A stretch of 64,000 nucleotides of DNA from Azolla caroliniana (lineage: Eukaryota; Polypodiophyta): positions 7,936,001 through 8,000,000 of the forward strand of contig JBHGNT010000015.1 of the NCBI GenBank assembly GCA_043228905.1, written 5' to 3'. Position numbers and translations under genes: made by a program. The notes under the pieces are model-generated. The model saw only the letters and a program-made list of their open reading frames with translations. It ran no database searches and was not told the DNA's origin. Positions 10,795-20,699 of the stretch are shown piece after piece; position 1 is the first letter of the stretch; the number at the start of each line of letters is the position of its first letter.

Positions 10795-11794
10795 ATGGAA
10801 AATCAACGGGAGGCTAACAACATGATGATGATGTTTGAGCGGATGCTTCAGGAACAACGTGCGATGTCGGAGATAGTGGCGGCAGTAGAGCGGCTCGTGC
10901 AACGGATCAGGCAATTCAACGGAAAGGACGTATCACGCTATCTTCGGGACTACAAGGCGGAAATGCTATGGTGCGGGATTTCGGAAGGACTGCAAGTGGC
11001 ATCCTTCAATCAGGTGGCTACCGACGGGCTTCAAGCAAGTATCCACAGGCTACAACAACAAATTCCGACGTGGGAAGCATTTGAAGAGGTGCTAAAGACC
11101 ACGTTCGCTATCGAGGACTCCTCCAAGGCAACGCGGACAGGATTCGAGGATTGGGTGGAAATGCCGGACAAGGGTATGAAGGTCCTCGATGTGTTTTCGG
11201 CATTCGAAAGTCGGTTTGGGAGGTTTTTTGCGAGAGATCAAGCTATCCTCGCACCAAACAAAGTTATTATGTTCTTACGAGCGGTAGACGTCCGGGACCG
11301 GAAGGATCTTGGAGTGCTTCTAGAGGACACGAATACCAAGAGTGGCCTCACCGAAACATGGGAAAGCGTGCGGGATATCGTCACGCGATACACAAAGAGG
11401 GGGCAATGGCTTGCCAACAAAGAAAAGAGGGTTTTGGAACCGATTCCAAAACCGAGATCCAGATCGGAAGACCATCAACCGTGGGCTCGGGAAGCTACGA
11501 CCGAGAAGGGAATCAACGCAACTACGGTGGAGCAGTTGCTGAAGGAGATGGAGAATCTAAAAATCGCGATGGTGAAGAAGATGGATGACCGTTCCACAAG
11601 TTCAAAGTATATGGACCGTCGGTGCATATGGTGCGATAGCACCAAACATGATCGGAGGGATTGTGACGAGCACAAGGAAGCGCTAAAATGGGATCTTATC
11701 TACTACGAGGGAAATCGGATTCATTCGATGGACTCTCGGAAGCTGCTCCGATCGAACTTCCGAAAAGGCGGCATGAAGAAGGTCCTAGAGGAGG
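10795..11794 (+). pseudogene. Gyp3 gag, N-terminal part
   Basis: Open from the first in-frame ATG after the primer site (MENQREANN at 10795; the upstream ATG at 10708 lies in the LTR). It has an N-terminal coiled-coil-like stretch, a capsid-like helical region (VQRIRQFNGKDVSRYL..., TWEAFEEVLKTTF, VLDVFSAFESRF) and a zinc knuckle CIWCDSTKHDRRDC near 11630-11671. The conserved block KGGMKKVLEE follows just before the Cop2 insertion. Gag packages element RNA in virus-like particles. No stops occur in this half. It continues at 23357. Confidence 0.85.
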
Positions 11795-12181
11795 TGTTGA
11801 GAGACAAGCTCAACATCGGCCGATTCGGCTGAAGAAGCCGAGGGCTGGATTGGTTGGGACCAATCGGCTAGGTCGAGTGCGTAAACCGGGAGGTCGTTAG
11901 GAAAGATATTCCGTAAGGAATATATTTGGGAGTTAGTGTAGGAGCTCTTGATGAGCATTGAAGTATTATCAGTACTTCGGTCAGTCCTTCTAGGGCTTGT
12001 ATAAAAGTGTTCACTGAGCACGTCTTATGTACAGACTGAGTATTATTGTTGAATATAGTTTTTTTGTGTTTCTCTCTCTATCTCTCCCGCGTATACCGTG
12101 TAAGCTCAAGCTCTCCATTAAACCTGAGTTTCCTCTCTTCTGTTCGGTCTTCATACTTGCTTCCGCACGCTACTTTTTACA
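11795..12181 (+). repeat. Cop2 5' LTR
   Basis: TGTTGAGAGACAAGCTC...TTTTTACA, followed at once by TGGTATCAGAGCG. The hairpin box is at 11953-11985 and the TATA box GTATAAAAG at 11999-12007. A CT-rich leader (tttctctctctatctctccc) follows, a plant core-promoter-like arrangement. The internal Gyp3 target resumes after the 3' copy. Confidence 0.92.
11953..11985 (+). promoter_or_regulatory. GTAC hairpin box upstream of the Cop2 TATA box
   Basis: GAGCATT-GAAGTAT-(5 nt)-GTACTTC-GGTCAGTCC, about 14 bp upstream of GTATAAAAG. One arm base is mutated here; in the 3' LTR copy (23128-23160) both arms are perfect (GAAGTAC/GTACTTC). It matches the boxes of Cop1 and Cop3. Confidence 0.5.
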
Positions 12182-12253
12182 TGGTATCAGAGCGCGAGGG
12201 TTGAGAACCTCTCTGCAGCCGACACAGCTTGATGTAGAAGAACGAGAAGAACG

Positions 12254-14106
12254 ATGGATAGAGGCATGGCGAGCTCGCTTCCAACAGAGAAGCTCGACAG
12301 AACCAACTACGCGTCTTGGTCCTACAAGATGCACCAATACCTGCTCGGGCATGGCTACTGGAGTTATGTCGAAGGAGCTAATGACGCGGCACCCGAATCG
12401 ACACACAGAGACTTCCCGTCGTGGGAGCAATCGGCGAGCAAGGTATTGTACTGCTTCGCGTCGTGTGTGGGCAAACAACTATTGAGCTATGTTCGGGATG
12501 CAAAGACGCCGAAGGGTGCGTGGGAAAATCTGAAGAAGATTTTCGCCGCGAGCACCACAGCCAGGAAGCTTCAGCTCCGACAGGAGTTGAGCAACCTACG
12601 ACAACGCGACTTGTCGGTGGCTGACTATACCTCGAAGATCAAGGATATCTACGACTCCTTCGCCTCCATAGAGCTGAACATCGAGGAGAGCGAGATGGTC
12701 CAGATCTGTCTCGGAGGTTTGGCGTCGAAGTTCGGAGCATTCCGAACGGCTGTGTGTACCCGGGAGAAGCGCGCCGATTTGGAGAGAACCGGTTCCGGAA
12801 ACGGCTCCGGACATACCCACAAGGGAAATCAGCAGCGATCGCACTACGCCAAAGACTCCGGGAGAGCTGGAGAAGGGACTGCCTTCGTGACGAGACACGA
12901 AGCAAACTCAATGAAGTAGACCACCCCGAGATCGGATGAGGTGTGGTACGTAGACTCCGGCGTGTCAAACCACATGACGAGCCATAAGGAGTGGTTCTCG
13001 TACCTTGAAAAACCGATACAACCTGGAGTAGTCGCAACAGGAGACGACACTCCGCATCCGATCGCGAATGTCGGAGAAGTTCCCCTTAGCCATGTCGGGC
13101 AGAAAGGGAAACTCATGAACGTGTTGCACGTTCCGACAAACACGAAAAACTTGGTCTCGATCGAACAGATCGTCGACCAAGGGATGGAGGTTCGGTTTAC
13201 ACACCTCGGGTGCTTCATTGAGGAAGAAGGCCGTGTGATTGCGCAAGGGCGCAGAGACGGGAGGATGTTCATCCTCGACGGCGGCACCGCAATGTTCGCG
13301 AAGGGACAAAAGACCGAGTCGGACATCGACTTGTGGCACAAGCGGATAGGCCACGTCAACCACCAACGGCTTCAAGATCTGCAATCGAAATAGGTAGTGT
13401 TCGGATTGCACAAATTTAGTGGCCGAAAGGCACAAATTTGTGAAGCCTGCCAGCTTGGGAAGCAACACCGACTTCCCTTCCCCAACGAGCGAAACCGGAG
13501 CCGGAACAAACTCGACCTTATACACTCCGATGTGTGGGGGCCGGCACAAAACGTCAGTCTTGGCGGGAGCCGATATTTCGTCTCCTTCATCGACGACCAC
13601 ACGCGGCACACGTGGATCTACCTCATTGAGAGGAAGAGCGAAGTCTTTGACTGTTTCCGGGACCTCAAAGGGTTCGTGGAAACAAAAACGGGACGGAAGA
13701 TCAAGTGCCTGCAGTCGGATGGCGGGAAAGAGTACTTTTCCGGTCAATTCAACGGTTACCTACAACAAATGGGAATTCGCCGCGAATTCAGTTGTAGATA
13801 CACGCCAGAGCAGAACGCGTAGCTGAGAGGAAGAATCGGTCAGTTGTGGAAGCGGCACGGGCAATGCTAGAGGAGAAGAGCTTGCCCAAGTTCTATTGGG
13901 TCGAGGCGGTAAGGACCGCGGTATACATCCAGAACCGGATTGGAGACAAAGTGTCGGCGCACGAGCTATATTTCGGAACGAAGCCGAACTTGCGACACTT
14001 GAGGGTGTTCCGTAGCATTGCGTATGTGCATATACCGAAGGAGAAAAGGAGGAAGCTGGACGCAAAGGCCGAGAAATGCATCTTGGTCGGTTACTCGGAC
14101 GAGTAG
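12254..14106 (+). pseudogene. Cop2 gag-protease-integrase
   Basis: Gag starts MDRGMASSLPTEKLDR at 12254. Compared with Cop3, the end of gag including the zinc knuckle is deleted: the sequence passes from CTREK directly to RADLERTGSGNG. A TAG at 12917 separates gag from protease (WYVDSGVSNH, near 12942; catalytic DSG intact). GAG-pre-integrase with LWHKRIGH leads into the integrase HHCC region (CEACQLGKQHRLPF). A TAG (Gln to stop) lies at 13391. Integrase Asp motifs LIHSDVWGP, FIDDHTRH and LQSDGGKEY are present. A one-base deletion near 13818 shifts the frame before the Glu motif. The last integrase part (MLEEKSLPKFYWVEA) runs to a TAG at 14104. Confidence 0.88.
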
Positions 14107-15878
14107 AAGGGTTATAAGTGTTATAACCCTCGCACCAAACAAGCGCGTGTCAGCCGCGACGTTGTGTTTGACGAGTCCGCGTCCTGGTACCTGCCCCCGA
14201 CTACGAACCTCGACTCCAATCCGAGCTCTGACGATGAGGTCAGTGAGGCCGAGATGCCTCCGAATGAGCCCGAAATCGAGACCCGCGAAGAGAGTCTGAT
14301 TTCACTCTGGTTAAGTGGACCGATACGACGACTGAGTCGGTACGACCAGTCCGATGAAGAGCCGGCGAGTAGTGGAGACTCGGCCGTGCATTCCCCGCGC
14401 AAGAAGCCGAGGAGACGGCTTACGCGCAAAGAGAAAGGGAAGAAGAAGGTGTCGGATTCAGGCACGGAAAGGAACGAGTCAGACCGACGCGAGTCCGACT
14501 CCGAGGGAACCGGTGACACGTCTTTAAAGATGAAGACCGCGTCGACCGAGAAGGCCTCGACATCGGCTAATGTGAGATTACGCCGATCTACCCGCCAAAA
14601 GAACCCAGTTGTGCGGTTCGGTTACAACGAGTACATGGCGCATCATTATGCGTACATGACCCGTGTAGCGGAAGTGCGTGAGCCGGAGAGCTACGCAGAA
14701 GCGGCTAAAGACGCGAATTGGCGTGCCGCGATGGAGGAAGAGATGCACGCATTGGCGGAGAACGAGACCTGGGACCTGGTTGACGCACCGAAGGGTGTGA
14801 AGCCAATCGGGTGTAGATGGGTGTACAAAGTCAACTACAACATCGATGGCTCAGTCAACCGGTACAAGGCTCGGCTAGTGGCAAAGGGCTACGCGCAGAA
14901 ACACGGCATCGACTACGATGAGACGTTTGCGCCGGTCGCGAAAATGACGATCGTCCATGTTTTGCTCACAGTAGCCGCGGCCAAGGGGTGGCACCTACAT
15001 CAGATGGATGTAAAGAATGCGTTCCTGCAAGGTGACCTTGAGGAACAGGTGTACATGGTACAGCCCCCCGGATTTCACTCTGGAACGAACTCCTTGGCAA
15101 TATGCCGACTGAAGAAGTCCCTTTACGGACTGAAGCAAGCCCCGCGTGCCTGGAACACGAAGATCACGCAACAACTGCGTCGGTTGGGCTTCGTCACGTC
15201 AAAATCGGACTCTTCCCTGTTCATCCAGAAAGGTCGACTCGGACCGGTTAGTATTTTACTGTATGTTGATGACTTGGTCATCACCGGCGCCAACCTAGGT
15301 GACATTGACCGCATGAAGCTCCAGCTTGCGGCATCGTTCGACATGAAGGATCTGGGGGACCTTCATTACTTCCTCGGGATCGAAGTGATCCGTACCCCCG
15401 AAGGCATATTGATCAGCCAACGTCATTACGTGCTGAGTATGCTCTTCAAACTCAGGATGGCCGACTATAAGTCCATCTCGACTCCTCTGGATAGAACCGT
15501 CAAGCTTCGTCCCGATACAGGAAAGGTATGCAACCCGACGAGGTTCCGACAAATTGTCGATAGCCTCATATACTTGACCATCACCCGACCCGACCTCAGT
15601 TATCCGGTCGGAGTGATCAGTCTGTTCATGGCGCGACCTACCGAGGAGCACGTTCAGTGTCCGCAACGCGTACTTCGGTACGTAAGCGGCACTAAGGACC
15701 GTGGACTGCTATAATGGACCGGTGCAGCCGCGTAGTTAGTCGGCTACACCGATGTTGATTGGGCTGGCAACGCCGCCGATCGCTGATCCACGTCCGGATA
15801 CGCGTTCTCCCTCGGGAGTGCCGCGATCGCGTGGAGCAGTAAGAAGCAGCCGACAGTTGCACTGTCGAGCACCGAAGC
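14107..15878 (+). pseudogene. Cop2 reverse transcriptase and RNase H start
   Basis: After the stop at 14104-14106 the frame stays open to 15714. It holds an acidic/basic linker rich in Ser, Glu and Lys (about 14164-14570), then RT: ETWDLVDAPKGVKPIGCRWVYK, the catalytic motif MDVKNAFLQGDLEEQVY, SLYGLKQAPRAW, and the active site LLYVDDLVITG near 15260. RNase H begins at LVGYTDVDWAG after two stops (15712 and 15733), with another stop at 15784, and continues to SSTEA, where Cop3 is inserted. RT itself is free of stops. Confidence 0.9.
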
Positions 15879-16281
15879 TGTGAACGTAAGTGTTTGTGGA
15901 AGCGTAAAACAAGGAACAACAGAGAGAGACAGAGAGAGAGAGACAGAGAGAGCAGAACGCAATTTCAAAATTATATCAAAACTCCGTATACACACTGTGC
16001 TAAGTAGCACTATTTATACAAGTCCTCTTGGGACTGACAGAAGTACCATGTACTTCAATGCTCACACGAGCATCTGACACTTACTACGAGACTATAGCTA
16101 CCTAATAGTCTATCCTATACTAGGCTTCCGATTGGACTTCCGGTTACGGATTGCACCCGGCCTCCACTGCTTGCTGGTTCGGTTGCTCACCGTCATACCG
16201 ATCCGTTTCGTCCGATCCGTCTCGCTTACCGGCTCCGGCTTATTCAGCCGATCCGGCTCCGGTTGAGCTTGCCGCTCAACA
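15879..16281 (-). repeat. Cop3 3' LTR
   Basis: 403 bp. On the minus strand it starts TGTTGAGCGGCAAGC and ends ...CTTACGTTCACA. The hairpin GAAGTAC-ATG-GTACTTC lies at 16056-16040, followed by a TATA box TGTATAAATAG at about 16023-16012 and a GA/CT-rich leader (15918-15953). The first six bases, TGTTGA, supply the last Cys codon and the stop codon of the upstream ORF. Confidence 0.92.
16040..16056 (-). promoter_or_regulatory. Perfect GTAC hairpin in the Cop3 LTR
   Basis: GAAGTACATGGTACTTC on the minus strand: seven-base perfect arms around a three-base loop, about 17 bp upstream of the TATA box. It is repeated in the 5' LTR (21876-21860) and in the duplicated leader copy (21572-21556). The same box is found in Cop1 and Cop2. 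The GTAC core is also the core recognised by plant SBP-domain factors; a link is only a possibility. Confidence 0.5.
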
Positions 16282-17028
16282 CTCCCCCTCAAGCTCAACC
16301 TGAGGTGGGGTCGTAGTGTCGACCTCTGTGGCAATCGGTTCTTCCAACTGACTTCTCCTGGCGTCACTCCACCTTGCTCGCGCTCCTCGTCCGGTCCGGT
16401 CCCGTTTGCCGCGACCCCTTCGGTTCTGCGCGCCTCGACCCTCTCGGTAGGCATGTCTGCTCAATAGGCCCATCTCAGCACTCACGTTGTTGTGACTCCG
16501 GCGCTTGCTGATCCGTCGGTTCTCCCACGATGGCATCGACTTCCGCTGTGTCCGTGTCCCTTTGGCCTTCAGTCGATCCGACTCATCCGGATCCATCTGA
16601 TGATCCAAGTTAGCTGTCTCCGACTCGTTCCAGCTCTTGTCCGAATCGGTACAGTCCGATTCGACTTCCGGCTTCAGGCCTCTCACCACATCAGACCACT
16701 TCCGAGTCTTGGCCTTCTCCATGCTTCCCTCGGCTTCTTCAGCCGGTGAACCGAAATCGAATTCTTCATTCGACTCCGCATGATGGTCAGTACCGTCGTG
16801 ATGACCTCCGCACAGCATGCACTTCTCTTCCTGAGTGGACAATTCTTCCTCACAGCCGCTTGCTCCGACCTGTTCGGATGTGTCGACTTCCTTCGTCGAC
16901 TCGGCTTCCTTCATCTTCTCGTCTCCTCTTCTTCTGGCTCTCCTCTTACCGATGGGTTCAACAGTTTTTTGGCCTTTGCCCGTTTCGATAGAGACTTTGC
17001 CCTTGCTTCTCCCCCTCAAGTGCGGCAC
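16276..17028 (-). CDS. Cop3 C-terminal extension of Pol (3' ORF), function unknown
   Basis: 250-codon frame following RNase H, in the same frame as Pol and separated from it by a single TAG (17038-17040). Cop2 has no stop at that position and reads straight on (HLDVPNLRGR, compared with HLDVPHLRGR here). Visible parts: a Lys/Arg-rich start, an acidic Glu/Ser-rich middle, a zinc-knuckle-like CMLCGGHHDGTDHH (Cys2-His2 rather than Cys2HisCys), a second acidic block, and an Arg-rich tail (RGRGKRDRTGRGARARW). The ending PPQVELEGEC is encoded by the polypurine tract plus the first bases of the 3' LTR. Cop2 keeps the Arg-rich tail and the same ending. I do not recognise a family. A nucleic-acid-binding or chromatin-targeting tail is plausible from composition, but is inference. 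It is absent from Cop4 and Cop5. Confidence 0.7.
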   Translation of the reverse strand: MPHLRGRSKGKVSIETGKGQKTVEPIGKRRARRRGDEKMKEAESTKEVDTSEQVGASGCEEELSTQEEKCMLCGGHHDGTDHHAESNEEFDFGSPAEEAEGSMEKAKTRKWSDVVRGLKPEVESDCTDSDKSWNESETANLDHQMDPDESDRLKAKGTRTQRKSMPSWENRRISKRRSHNNVSAEMGLLSRHAYREGRGAQNRRGRGKRDRTGRGARARWSDARRSQLEEPIATEVDTTTPPQVELEGEC

Positions 17029-17037
17029 GTCGAGATG

Positions 17038-18921
17038 CTAAATACCAAGCATGTCGGTAAAGTGCTGCAACTTGTCCGATCTGAGTGGCTTGGTGAAGAT
17101 GTCGGCAACTTGCCGATCCATATGAACATACCGTAGGTCAACTTCACCGCTTAAGACCCGCTCACGCACGAAGTGGTAGTGCACCTCGATGTGCTTTGTG
17201 CGAGCATGGAACACAAGGTTCTTGGCGAGCTGCAAGCTGCTCATGTTATCGCAGTAAATCGGGATCGGGTTCGGTACCTCGATCCGCAAGTCTCGCAGCA
17301 GTCGCCGAAGCCAGATGGCTTCATATGTGGCAACGGTAGCGGCCCGATACTCAGCCTCAATGCTTGACAAAGCCACTGTGGGCTGCTTCTTGCTGCTCCA
17401 CGCAACGGCCGCGCTACCTATGGAGAACATGTATCCGGACGTGGAGCGGCGATCAGACGCATCGCCGGCCCAGTCAGCATCTGTGTAACCGACAAGCTCT
17501 TCGGGTATACCTTGCCGGTATAGCAGTCCCCGGTCCTTAGTGCCGCTGACATACCGTAATATTCGTTGCGCGCACTGAAGGTGCTCCACGATCGGCTTCT
17601 GCATGAACTGGCTTACCATGCCGACCGGATAGGTGATGTCGGGTCGGGTGATGGTTAAGTAGATCAGGCTTCCGACAGCCTGTCGGAACCGTTTCTCATT
17701 GCAGGCCGGTCCGGAGTTGGGACGGAGCTTCTGGTTCCGGTCCAGGGGTGTGGAGACAGGTCGGCAATCCGTCATACCGAACTTATACAACATATTCAAC
17801 ACGTAATGTCGTTGTGAGAGCAATATGCCGTCGGGGGTCCGGATCACTTCGATCCCAAGAAAATAATGAAGGTCCCCCAGGTCCTTCATTTCGAATGCGT
17901 CCGACCACTGGGACTTGACGCGGTTGATTTCGGGAAGACCCGGTCCGGTGATGACTAAATCATCCACATACAAGAGTATACATACCGGACCGTCAGAGCC
18001 TTGCCGGATGAACAACGAAGAGTCCGACTTAGAGACAGCAAACCCCAGCTTACGCAACCGGTGCGTGATCTTCGCGTTCCAAGCTCGGGGGGCTTGCTTC
18101 AAGCCATAAAGCAACTTCTTCAGTCGGCATACCGCCGACTTGTTCATCTCCGAGTGAAATCCGGGGGGCTGAGTCGTAAAGACTTCTTCTTCAAGTTCTC
18201 CTTGAAGGAAGGAGTTCTTCACATCCATCTGGTTAAGATGCCACCCCCTTGCCGCAGCAACCGCCAGTACCACACGAACCGTCGTCATCTTCGCCACAAG
18301 AGCGAAGGTCTCGTCGTAGTCGATTCCGTGGGTCTGCGCGTATCCCTTCGCCACTAACCGGGCTTTGTACCGGTTAACAGAACCGTCGGCGTTGTACTTG
18401 ACCTTGTACACCCACTTGCATCCGATCGGTTTACAGTGACGCGGAGGATTAACTAGGTCCCAAGTTTCGTTGGCATCGAGTGCCCCAATTTCTTCGTCCA
18501 TAGCGACACGCCAATTTGCGTCCTTTGCCGCTTCTGCGTAGCTCTCCAGTTCACGCACTTCTGTCACCTTAGTCATGTACGCATAATGATGCGCTATGTA
18601 TTCATTGTACCCGTACCGCATGACGGGATCCTTCTGGCGGGTTGATCGGCGCAACACACCGTCACCTGATTTAAGGCCCTTCTTGGCCAGTTCGGTCTTC
18701 GTTGCCGAAGAGCTGCCTTTCTCCTTTCCGGAGTCAGATATGCACCGATCCGACTCATCGTTGCCGGTTTCGAATTCCGGCATCTTCCTCTTCCCTTTCT
18801 CTTTGCGCGTGAACCGTTTCCTCGGTTCCTTGCACGGGGAGAGCACGGTAGAGTCTCCACTACTTGCCGTCTCTTCATCCGACTGGTCCAACCAACACAG
18901 ACGCTCGTTCGGTCCACTCAA
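17038..18921 (-). CDS. Cop3 reverse transcriptase-RNase H
   Basis: Open for 627 codons. An acidic linker is followed by RT: DLVNPPRHCKPIGCKWVYK, MDVKNSFLQGELEEEVF, LLYGLKQAPRAW, and the active site LLYVDDLVITG (near residue 310). RNase H: LVGYTDADWAGDASDRRSTS (first Asp), SSIEAEYRAA (Glu), YCDNMSSLQLAKN (Asp) and HARTKHIEVHYHFVRE. It copies element RNA into DNA and removes the RNA strand inside the particle. The catalytic residues look intact. The N-terminal join to integrase is broken by a 13-bp tandem duplication (gggatcggaagtc twice, about 19018-19043) that shifts the frame. It is followed by the C-terminal extension. Confidence 0.92.
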   Translation of the reverse strand: MSGPNERLCWLDQSDEETASSGDSTVLSPCKEPRKRFTRKEKGKRKMPEFETGNDESDRCISDSGKEKGSSSATKTELAKKGLKSGDGVLRRSTRQKDPVMRYGYNEYIAHHYAYMTKVTEVRELESYAEAAKDANWRVAMDEEIGALDANETWDLVNPPRHCKPIGCKWVYKVKYNADGSVNRYKARLVAKGYAQTHGIDYDETFALVAKMTTVRVVLAVAAARGWHLNQMDVKNSFLQGELEEEVFTTQPPGFHSEMNKSAVCRLKKLLYGLKQAPRAWNAKITHRLRKLGFAVSKSDSSLFIRQGSDGPVCILLYVDDLVITGPGLPEINRVKSQWSDAFEMKDLGDLHYFLGIEVIRTPDGILLSQRHYVLNMLYKFGMTDCRPVSTPLDRNQKLRPNSGPACNEKRFRQAVGSLIYLTITRPDITYPVGMVSQFMQKPIVEHLQCAQRILRYVSGTKDRGLLYRQGIPEELVGYTDADWAGDASDRRSTSGYMFSIGSAAVAWSSKKQPTVALSSIEAEYRAATVATYEAIWLRRLLRDLRIEVPNPIPIYCDNMSSLQLAKNLVFHARTKHIEVHYHFVRERVLSGEVDLRYVHMDRQVADIFTKPLRSDKLQHFTDMLGI

Positions 18922-18982
18922 CCGAAACGATTCCGGACTCTCATCTTGAGTCCCGGCTTCATCATCCTCTGCCAGGGCTGAT

Positions 18983-19429
18983 TCAGGCGCACTGGCCTGA
19001 TCTTCCGGCAGTGGGTCGGGATCGGAAGTCGGGATCGGAAGTCAGAGTCGGTAGGGAGTACCAGGATGCCGATTTGTCGAACTCGACATCCCGGCTAACT
19101 CGGACTTCCTTCGTCCAGGGGTTATAGCACTTATACCCCTTTTGCTCTTGAGCATAACTGAGTAGAATGCATTTTTCCGATTTTGCATCCAGCTTTGTCC
19201 GCTTCTGATCCGACACATGCACATACGCTATGTTGCCAAATATCCGAAGGTGTCTTAAGTTCGGCTTGCGCCCGAAATACAGCTCATGAGCTGACACCTT
19301 GTCACCAATGCGGTTTTGTATGTAGACGGCCGTCTGGACCGCCTCCGCCCAGTAGAACCGGGGCATGCTCTTCTCCTCCAGCATTGTCCTTGCCGCTCCA
19401 ACGAGTGTCCGGTTCTTCCTTTCGGCCAC
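18983..19429 (-). pseudogene. Cop3 integrase C-terminal part
   Basis: Reads MAERKNRTLVGAARTMLEEKS, then FYWAEAVQTAVYIQNRIGDKVSAHELYFGRKPNLRHLRIFGNIAYVH and RVSRDVEFDKSASW. This is the end of the catalytic core (the Glu of NGVAERKN lies just upstream) and the typical copia C-terminal region. It is out of frame with the preceding block because of a frameshift near 19500 and with the following RT because of the 13-bp duplication near 19030. Homologous to 13846-14106 of Cop2. Confidence 0.88.
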
Positions 19430-19493
19430 ACCGTTTTGCTCCGGTGTGTATCTGCAGCTGAACTCTCGCCGAATTCCCTGCTACTGCAGATAA

Positions 19494-20699
19494 CTAGTGA
19501 ATTTGGCCGGAAAAATATTCCTTTCCGCCATCCGACCGAAGGCATTTGATCTTCCTCTCCGATTCCCGTTCCACCATCTTCTGGAGGCTTCGGAAACAGT
19601 CGAAGACTTCGCTCTTCCGCTCTTCGTCGATGAAGGAGACGATGTACCGACTCCTGCCAAGGCTTACACTTTGTGTCGGTCCCCACACATCCGAATGGAT
19701 GAGATCGAGCTTGTTACGGCTCTGGTTCCGTTCGGTGGGGAATGGAAGCCGGTGTTGCTTCCCAAGTTGGTAGGCTTCCCAAATTTCGGCTCTCCGGCCG
19801 CTGAACTTCGGCAAACCGAAAACAACTTGTTTCGTTTGCAGATCTTGAAGCCTCCGGTAGTTCACGTGGCCTATCCGCTTGTGCAACTGGTCGATGTCCG
19901 ACTCGACCTTCTGTCGTTTCGCGAACAGAGCGGTGCCAAAGTCATTGGTGTCGAGGATAAACATCCTCCCGTCTCTGCGCCCTTGCGCAATGACTTCGCC
20001 CTCATCCTCAATGAAGCACCTGAGGTGCGTAAACCGCACCTGCATCCCCTGGTCGACAATCTGACCGATGGACACCAGGTTCTTCGTGATCGTCGGAACG
20101 TGTAATACGTTCATTAGCTTCCCTTTCTGTCCGACGTGGCTTAGAGGGACTTCTCCGACGTGCATGATTGGGTGAGGAGTGTCGTCTCCGGTTTCGACTA
20201 CTCCTGGTTGATCCGGTTTCTCCAGAAAGGAGAACCACTCTTTGTGGCTCGTCATGTGGTTCGACGTGCCGGAATCAACATACCACACTTCCTCCGTTTT
20301 GGAAGTGGTCTTCTTCATTGAGTTTGCCTTGTGATTCATCACCAAGGATGGCCCCTTACCGGCCTTTCCGGTTCCGGATCCTTTTGATCCGTTTGCGTAG
20401 TGCGAGTTTTGCCGGCCATCCTTACCGGTCTTGCCGGATCCGGATTTGTCCGAATCGGCATGCTTTCTCCAGCACTCGCTTTCCCTGTGGCCTTTTTTGC
20501 CACAGTACCAGCATTCCGTAGCGGATTTGTCTTGCCGGCCTCCGGCACCGCCTTGACTCCCCTTGCTTGTGGAAGTCCCGGAACTGCTGTCGGCACGTTC
20601 ATAGTGCCTCCGTTCCTGCTCTTGCCGGCCGCCTCCATTGCGTGCCGACCCACCTCTTCCACCACGTCCACGGAACCGATTCGTTCCCGTGTACAGCAT
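19494..20699 (-). CDS. Cop3 zinc knuckle-protease-integrase N-terminal part
   Basis: 401 codons following gag in the same frame after a single TGA. A Gly/Arg-rich segment (RFRGRGGRGG) leads to the zinc knuckle CWYCGKKGHRESEC, then protease WYVDSGTSNHMTSHKEW with catalytic DSG, the GAG-pre-integrase region, an HHCC-like region (LHKRIGH... and a degenerate EAYQLGKQH where Cop2 has CEACQLGKQH), then integrase IHSDVWGP and LRSDGGKEYFSGQ. The FIDDHTRHTW stretch of Cop2 is reduced to FIDE by a short deletion, so the first catalytic region is damaged. The ORF ends at a frameshift near 19500. Confidence 0.88.
   Translation of the reverse strand: MLYTGTNRFRGRGGRGGSARNGGGRQEQERRHYERADSSSGTSTSKGSQGGAGGRQDKSATECWYCGKKGHRESECWRKHADSDKSGSGKTGKDGRQNSHYANGSKGSGTGKAGKGPSLVMNHKANSMKKTTSKTEEVWYVDSGTSNHMTSHKEWFSFLEKPDQPGVVETGDDTPHPIMHVGEVPLSHVGQKGKLMNVLHVPTITKNLVSIGQIVDQGMQVRFTHLRCFIEDEGEVIAQGRRDGRMFILDTNDFGTALFAKRQKVESDIDQLHKRIGHVNYRRLQDLQTKQVVFGLPKFSGRRAEIWEAYQLGKQHRLPFPTERNQSRNKLDLIHSDVWGPTQSVSLGRSRYIVSFIDEERKSEVFDCFRSLQKMVERESERKIKCLRSDGGKEYFSGQIH

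Noticed and set aside
16110-16454. Second minus-strand frame over the Cop3 LTR junction
   Set aside because: Overlaps the conserved Pol extension in a different frame and extends through the LTR; not conserved in Cop2.
19497-20105. 202-codon plus-strand frame within Cop3
   Set aside because: Antisense shadow of the protease/integrase ORF; no independent similarity.
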